Shown one piece after another: positions 59,401 through 64,000 of a DNA stretch of 64,000 bases; the stretch's first letter is position 1; every line of letters starts with the position of its first letter. Source of the DNA: Erythroxylum novogranatense (Eukaryota > Streptophyta > Magnoliopsida > Malpighiales > Erythroxylaceae); the NCBI GenBank assembly GCA_029891385.1, contig CM057228.1, forward strand, positions 136,985,475 through 137,049,474, written 5' to 3'. Both the position numbers and the translations under genes were made by a program. Below the pieces are notes generated by a model that was not told where the DNA came from, made no database searches, and saw only the letters and a program-made list of their open reading frames with translations.

Positions 59401-62400
59401 TTAGCAGGTTCTAACCCAGAGTATGATCATATACTAGGTACGATACTTGGAAAAGATCCTTTCCCTTCCATTCAGCTCGCACATTCTCTAGTACAATAAG
59501 AAAGTAGGCAAAATGTTATGCTACATACACCTATCATTGAAAAATTGCACAACACGAAGCAAGGAGATATGATTGTATCACAGAATTTTGCAGAGTTATG
59601 TAGGTTGTGGCAAGAAATAGACTATTATCAGGACTTTCAAGCAGAATGCTCAAAAGACACTGCTAGATTCCAAAAAATGATAGAAGAAGATCAAGTATTT
59701 GATTTTTTAGCAGGTTCTAACCCAGAGTATGATCATATACTAGGTACGATACTTGGAAAAGATCCTTTCCCTTCCATTCAGCTCGCACATTCTCTAGTAC
59801 AATAAGAAAGTAGGCAAAATGTTATGCTACATACACCTATCATTGAAAAAGCAGGATTAGTAGTAAGTTCTACTAAAAAGCCAAAACTTGCAAATATCTC
59901 ATCTAATAAGGATCACTTACACTGTGATTACTGTGGAAAATCAGGACATACCTGAGAAACCTGTTGAAAATTGCATGGAAGGCCTAATCAGAGTTGTGAA
60001 AAACGAGGCGGCTTAGTAGTAAGGGACCATGCTCACTTGGCTGATGGAAAGGAAGTGTCTGAAACATCGTTAGCCGGGGGATTATCTAATGAGGAACTTC
60101 AGGCCTTAAGATGACTTCTCTTAAAAATAGACTCTACTTCCACAGTTGGTGCATCAAACCTTGCCAAATCAGGTATTGAGTACTACAATTCTAAAGATAA
60201 TCTTTGGATTATAGACTCTGGAACTAACAAACATATGACAGGCTCTCAAAAAATTTTTTTAACATACTATCATGGAAACAACAAGGATAATGTTAGAATA
60301 GCAGATGGGTCTTTCACTTCCGTATTGGGACAAGTTCTGTTAACTATACTCCTAATATTACCCTATCCCTAGTACTTCATGTACCCTGTTTTCCTATTAA
60401 TCTTCTCTCTGTCAGTTCTATCATTAAGGACCTTAATTGCAAAGTTGAATTTTTTCCTGACTATTGTGTTCTTCAGGACCTTCACACAGGGCAGAGGATT
60501 GGAACTGGTAGACTACAGGATGGCTTATATGTCTTGGAAGAAGAGTGCCTGACGGTTGCACATCAATCGTCTTTTGGAAATGATGTAATTAATAAAGAAA
60601 TTCTTCAGTGGCATAGGCGGTTAGGACATCCCTGTTTTTTGTTTTAGCAAAACTTTATCCAAACTTGTTTAAACAAACTTTTAATTCTTTGTTTTGTGAA
60701 GCATGTGAACTTGCTAAACACATTAGAAGTTCTTGTCATTTATCAAATAATAAGAGTTTTGTTCATTTTATGACCATTCACTCCGATGTTTGGGGTCCTA
60801 CTCAAACTCCCTCTCTTTCTAGCCATAGATGGTTTGTGACCTTTATTGATTGTTGCACCCGATTGACGTAGGTTTATCTAATGAAAACCAAGAATGAAGT
60901 TTTTTCATGCTTCCAATCTTTTCACAAAATGATTTGTACTCAACATGATGCTAGATTTAAGATCTTACGGTCAAATAATGGAATGGAATATATGGATGGC
61001 AAATTTCGTGCTTATTTAGATTTTAATGGAATAATACATCAAACTAGTTGTGCCTACACTAATGAACAGAACGGAGTTGCGGAAAGGAAGAACAGACACA
61101 TTTTGGAGGTTGCGCGATCACTCATGTTCACAATGAATCTTCCAAAGGGATATTGGGGTGATGTAGTCCTTTCAACCGCCTAGCTTATCAACAGAATGCC
61201 ACTTTGAATTTTAGATTTTAAAAGCCCTGTTGAAATATTACAAGGTACAAACTCTTATACTGTACCTCCAAGAGTCTTTGGGTGTATTTGTTTTGTTCAT
61301 GCTCGGAATGTTGGCAAGTTGGAATCAAGAGCTTTGAAATGTGTGTTTGTTGGATATTCTCCCACACAAAAAGGATATAGTGTTATCACCCCCTGTTTAA
61401 GAAATACATTATAAGTGTGGATGTCACTTTTTTGGAGTATGAGTCCTATTTCATCACATCCCCAACTCCTCTTCAAGGGGAGAATGAGATTGAAGGCGAA
61501 GTGTTGGTTGACTCTAGAGATAATGTGATCCAAGGAGGAAGAATAATTCAGGGGTAGACAACTAGTTTGATTCAAGAGGATTGAAGTTGGTGCTTAGATA
61601 GACCAAACTTAAAGACATACTCAAGGCGAGATAAGACTGAAAAATCCATCGTGCAGCCTACTGCCAATGCCATCTTCTTCCCTCAAAAATACTGGTGAAC
61701 TGGAATATGATTTATCTGATGATTTAGATAAGTCGACTGCTCTTCGAAAAGATGTTAGAAGTTGCACCAAGCACCCAATTTCTAGCTTTGTTTCATATGA
61801 CTCACTATCTCCTACCTATAGAGCTTTTGTCTTGTTTGTTTCTTCTGTGTCTATTCCACAGGATTGGAGAGAAGCTATGAAAATTGTCCAATGGAAAGAA
61901 GCTATGATTGAAGAAATGAAGGCCCAAGCAAAAAATGAGACTCGGGAAGTGACAGAAGGAACACGGATGATTAGCTATAAATGGATATTCATAGTGAAGC
62001 ACAAGCCAGATGGATCCATTGAGAGGTACATGGTAGATTGGTGGCTAAAGGCTTTACTCAAACATATGGAGTGGACTATCTAGGGATTGTGAAAGATGTT
62101 CCACTAGAAATATTCTTGTTTTTGCCTGACTCGAACCAAGAATTTTTTTTCTAAGCTCGAGTCGAGCTTTGGCCAAAGTTCAATCAACTTTAGTCGAGTC
62201 CATTGAATTTGGGCCTTACAGAACCGAGTTGGGCCGAGCTCAAGTTTTTTTGTCATCCCTAATTAAGTTACAAAAACAAGAAAAACTAGAAACCAAAAAT
62301 TAAAACAAACATGCTTTTTATTGAATTTAAAAATAAAATTACAAAACCAAAAACAATTATACAACATTTTATGGCAATGACCTATCCTCATTTACAAGCA

Positions 62401-63919
62401 ACCGACAACTCAATGTTCGATCAATAATATCACAAGATGCTTAAATAACTACAATACGTTATAAATAATGGAGAACAATCCCAAATATATTTTTGAAAGT
62501 TTTAGAAAATGTAACAAGGAAAATTATATAACTTTTGATAGACGTCTTTGAAATTGAGACTTGTATCATGTAAGCCATAGAAAAATCATATTTCTTCAAT
62601 TGAGAATTCCTACCTCATTAAGTAGATCCAAAAGAAAACAAAACTCTACTATATTCTACTTCTCATCATTATACTAAAGTTCAACAATAAGCTTTGGCTA
62701 AATGAAAGTGCAAATGTCATATACTCTTGTCAGGAACTACTTATCCATATTATCAATAAGACAGGTCTACGTCACTTAGCATGATTAATGAAAGCCATAT
62801 TACTAGGTTTCTCTTAATTACCTGACCAATCCTATGAGCTCGATCTTCAGCCTGAATTAAGTCACCTGGAGTCCAAGATAACTCAGCAAAAATAACAGTG
62901 CTCGCAGCTGTTAAAGTTAACCCAACACCACCAGCTTTGATAGACAGCTATATAAACACATTTCAAGATAAAATGAATCAAATTCATTTTAAACGAGAAT
63001 TTGTTGCATCCAAAATCAAATATAAACTGAATTGGCATACTACTGCTGCCTTCATAGCATCCTTTTCCTGGAAATCATTAACCAAAGCTTGTCTTGATGC
63101 TGGGGGCGTACTTCCATCAATTCGAATACAATCAACCTTTTTTTTCTAGAATTTTAGTAGATAGTGTAAGGATAAGCAATTTTAAACACATTAAAAACAA
63201 CTTAAGATGTCTTACACGAAGAAACTCATGTATTGAATCAATCATGGTTTGATGGTGAGCAAATACTAGAAACTTGCACCCTGCCTGCTAGGAACAATGC
63301 AACAGTAAGGCTTTAACCATTGGGAAAGGACAATCATCAAACTTGTCTAAAAAATGGCATAAAATCATCAAAAATTGGAAATAAAATCAAACATCATTAG
63401 CAACTTCCTACAAGGCGTAAGAGCAAAGATTTGAATGGTGGACAGATAATAATCCACAAGGACATGCGCCATCTGCCATGGATCTTAAGCTATCACTTTC
63501 ACTACGTTACAAGATAAAGGAGTTTTTTTCATCTTAAAGTTTCTCCCTTATATTTCTTTTTCATACTTTAAGTATTATTTTAAAAATATCCATGTAATTA
63601 AGAAGAAAGAGGAGACTTTGCTGAAAATAGAAGTACTTGACTATAACAAAAATAAACTCCTCCATAGTTAATACCCATTTTTCAATTAAATTCTGAAACA
63701 TAATTATTCTTCAATTTATTATTATTTCATTTGCTCTAATGTACATATATTTGTGTAAAAGATTTTTATAAAAGAATAGGGAATGAGAAGCAATCACACA
63801 AGTTGAACCATATGCATTGACCAGTTAGGAAACAGAAAAAAAACGACAATTACCTCAATTACAGTTCCCAAATAATCTAGAACTGCTGGGATCTTAGCTT
63901 CTGCAGAATCAGTATAAAT
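56466..63919 (-). CDS. SMARCAL1/ZRANB3-type SNF2 annealing helicase, 3' part (partial)
   Basis: Seven minus-strand exons join in frame with GT..AG introns: 63919-63854 ([15 protein letters not shown]), 63287-63216 ([16 protein letters not shown]), 63145-63041 ([16 protein letters not shown]), 62947-62822 ([30 protein letters not shown]), 57755-57697 ([17 protein letters not shown]), 57614-57578 ([12 protein letters not shown]) and 56609-56466, ending at TGA 56468-56466. They cover the second RecA lobe of the SNF2 motor, with helicase motif [13 protein letters not shown]. Such enzymes rewind DNA and remodel stalled replication forks in the nucleus. Arabidopsis CHR18 is the likely relative. The tail has QKTLDTYM, close to a PCNA-binding box. 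The 5' exons lie beyond the window. The intron 57756-62821 carries a dead copia and other repeats; other introns look ordinary. No stop is seen in any exon. Confidence 0.93.
58407..58696 (+). repeat. 5' LTR of copia family D (290 bp)
   Basis: It starts TGTTGGAAATGTC and ends aatctcca directly before the primer site. It includes a TATA-like ctatatatatatgta at about 58553 and a purine-rich stretch (aaaggaagaaagaaagaag). The right end is set by the primer site only. Confidence 0.85.
58730..62105 (+). pseudogene. Copia family D gag-pol remains
   Basis: Gag begins with [21 protein letters not shown] sequence near 58870 and continues in shifting frames ([17 protein letters not shown]). A 306-bp duplication follows (59235-59846). 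A zinc knuckle [10 protein letters not shown] lies near 59920-59950 with a stop inside. The protease motif is [12 protein letters not shown] near 60210. Integrase runs from about 60610 (WHRRLGHP) through SDVWGP to [10 protein letters not shown]. The second acidic position of integrase reads RSNNGME instead of the usual RSDNG (60970), so it is inactive. Frame breaks are seen near 58915, 59110, 60650, 60870, 61185 and 61400. The last RT frame ends at 62080. Confidence 0.9.
59235..59846 (+). repeat. 306-bp in-frame tandem duplication in copia gag
   Basis: Two copies start at aaattgcacaac near 59235 and 59541; a handful of bases differ (aacaag/aacacg, cagtat/cagaat, gggtcg/aggttg). 306 bp is 102 codons. 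Each copy ends in the same TAA (59497-59499, 59803-59805), so the stop is older than the duplication. Confidence 0.9.
62115..62275. mobile_element. Repeat relic with hAT-like end
   Basis: This stretch, with ctcgagtcgagctttgg, gggccgagctcaagttttttt and tcatcccta at the right end, has the look of non-autonomous plant DNA elements whose end reads TAGGGATGACA on the other strand. The left end is not found and no target duplication can be shown. It adjoins the broken end of copia family D. Confidence 0.4.
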
Positions 63920-64000
63920 CTGGATTACAAGATAGATTTGTTAAATGAATTGCATGTTAGAATGTGAGGCAACAGAATGTTGACAACAGAGTTGCTTAGA

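Larger units (their letters stand above)
58407..62110 (+). mobile_element. Ty1/copia family D, 3' truncated, in a helicase intron
   Basis: 5' LTR 58407-58696, primer site TGGTATCAGAGC 58697-58708, gag, protease, integrase and the beginning of RT, opposite to the host gene. Similarity ends near 62110 after the RT start (GSIERY, a [16 protein letters not shown] frame). No 3' LTR or RNase H is found, so the right part is lost. It is distinct from families A, B and C by LTR sequence. Confidence 0.9.

Overview
The window is nuclear DNA of a flowering plant, most likely a eudicot. This rests on spliced genes with GT..AG introns, plant Ty1/copia and Ty3/gypsy retrotransposons with tRNA-Met type primer sites, and plant gene families (an ABCB transporter, a CHUP1-like protein, a SMARCAL1/ZRANB3-type helicase). 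The species cannot be named from the sequence. About three quarters of the window is LTR-retrotransposon DNA.

Layout. Positions 1-4898 hold a minus-strand Ty1/copia element (family A: 1.8 kb LTR, 2 kb leader, decayed gag-pol) that landed in the reverse transcriptase of an older plus-strand copia (family B, 4899-6693). The last LTR base of family B lies just before the start codon of an ABCB (P-glycoprotein type) gene. That ABCB gene is a dead pseudogene in three pieces: 6695-8657, 27747-28478 and 46650-48963. Gap 1 is a family A copia (8763-27746) that carries a chromovirus in opposite orientation (13911-25756), which itself carries a solo family A LTR (21096-22898). Gap 2 is a different copia (family C, 28479-46649) that carries a LARD-like gypsy element (29788-43427), which carries a further unrelated solo LTR (40100-42316). 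Five of the insertions keep exact 5-bp target-site duplications, so the order of events can be read. A 420-bp Mutator-like MITE (47381-47800) also splits an ABCB exon.

From 48964 on the DNA is gene-like. A seven-exon CHUP1/IPGA1-like gene (50080-53189, plus) carries two in-frame stops. A diverged duplicate of the 3' end of the neighbouring helicase gene follows (53945-54190), then a 548-bp tandem triplication (54207-55848), then the 3' part of the helicase gene itself on the minus strand (exons between 63919 and 56466, open at the right edge). All seven visible helicase exons join in frame. A decayed copia (family D, 58407-~62110) sits in its largest intron.

How the parts relate: the ABCB gene no longer encodes a working pump. 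It lost the NBD1 signature/Walker B exon, the NBD2 Walker A and many reading frames. The helicase looks intact within the window and would act in replication-fork remodelling. No bacterial-type system, CRISPR array, rRNA or functional tRNA gene was seen. The least expected signals are palindrome-rich blocks: a run of different perfect hairpins in the chromovirus LTRs, and clusters of the palindrome AAGTCGACTT shared between the chromovirus LTR and the leader of an unrelated copia element.
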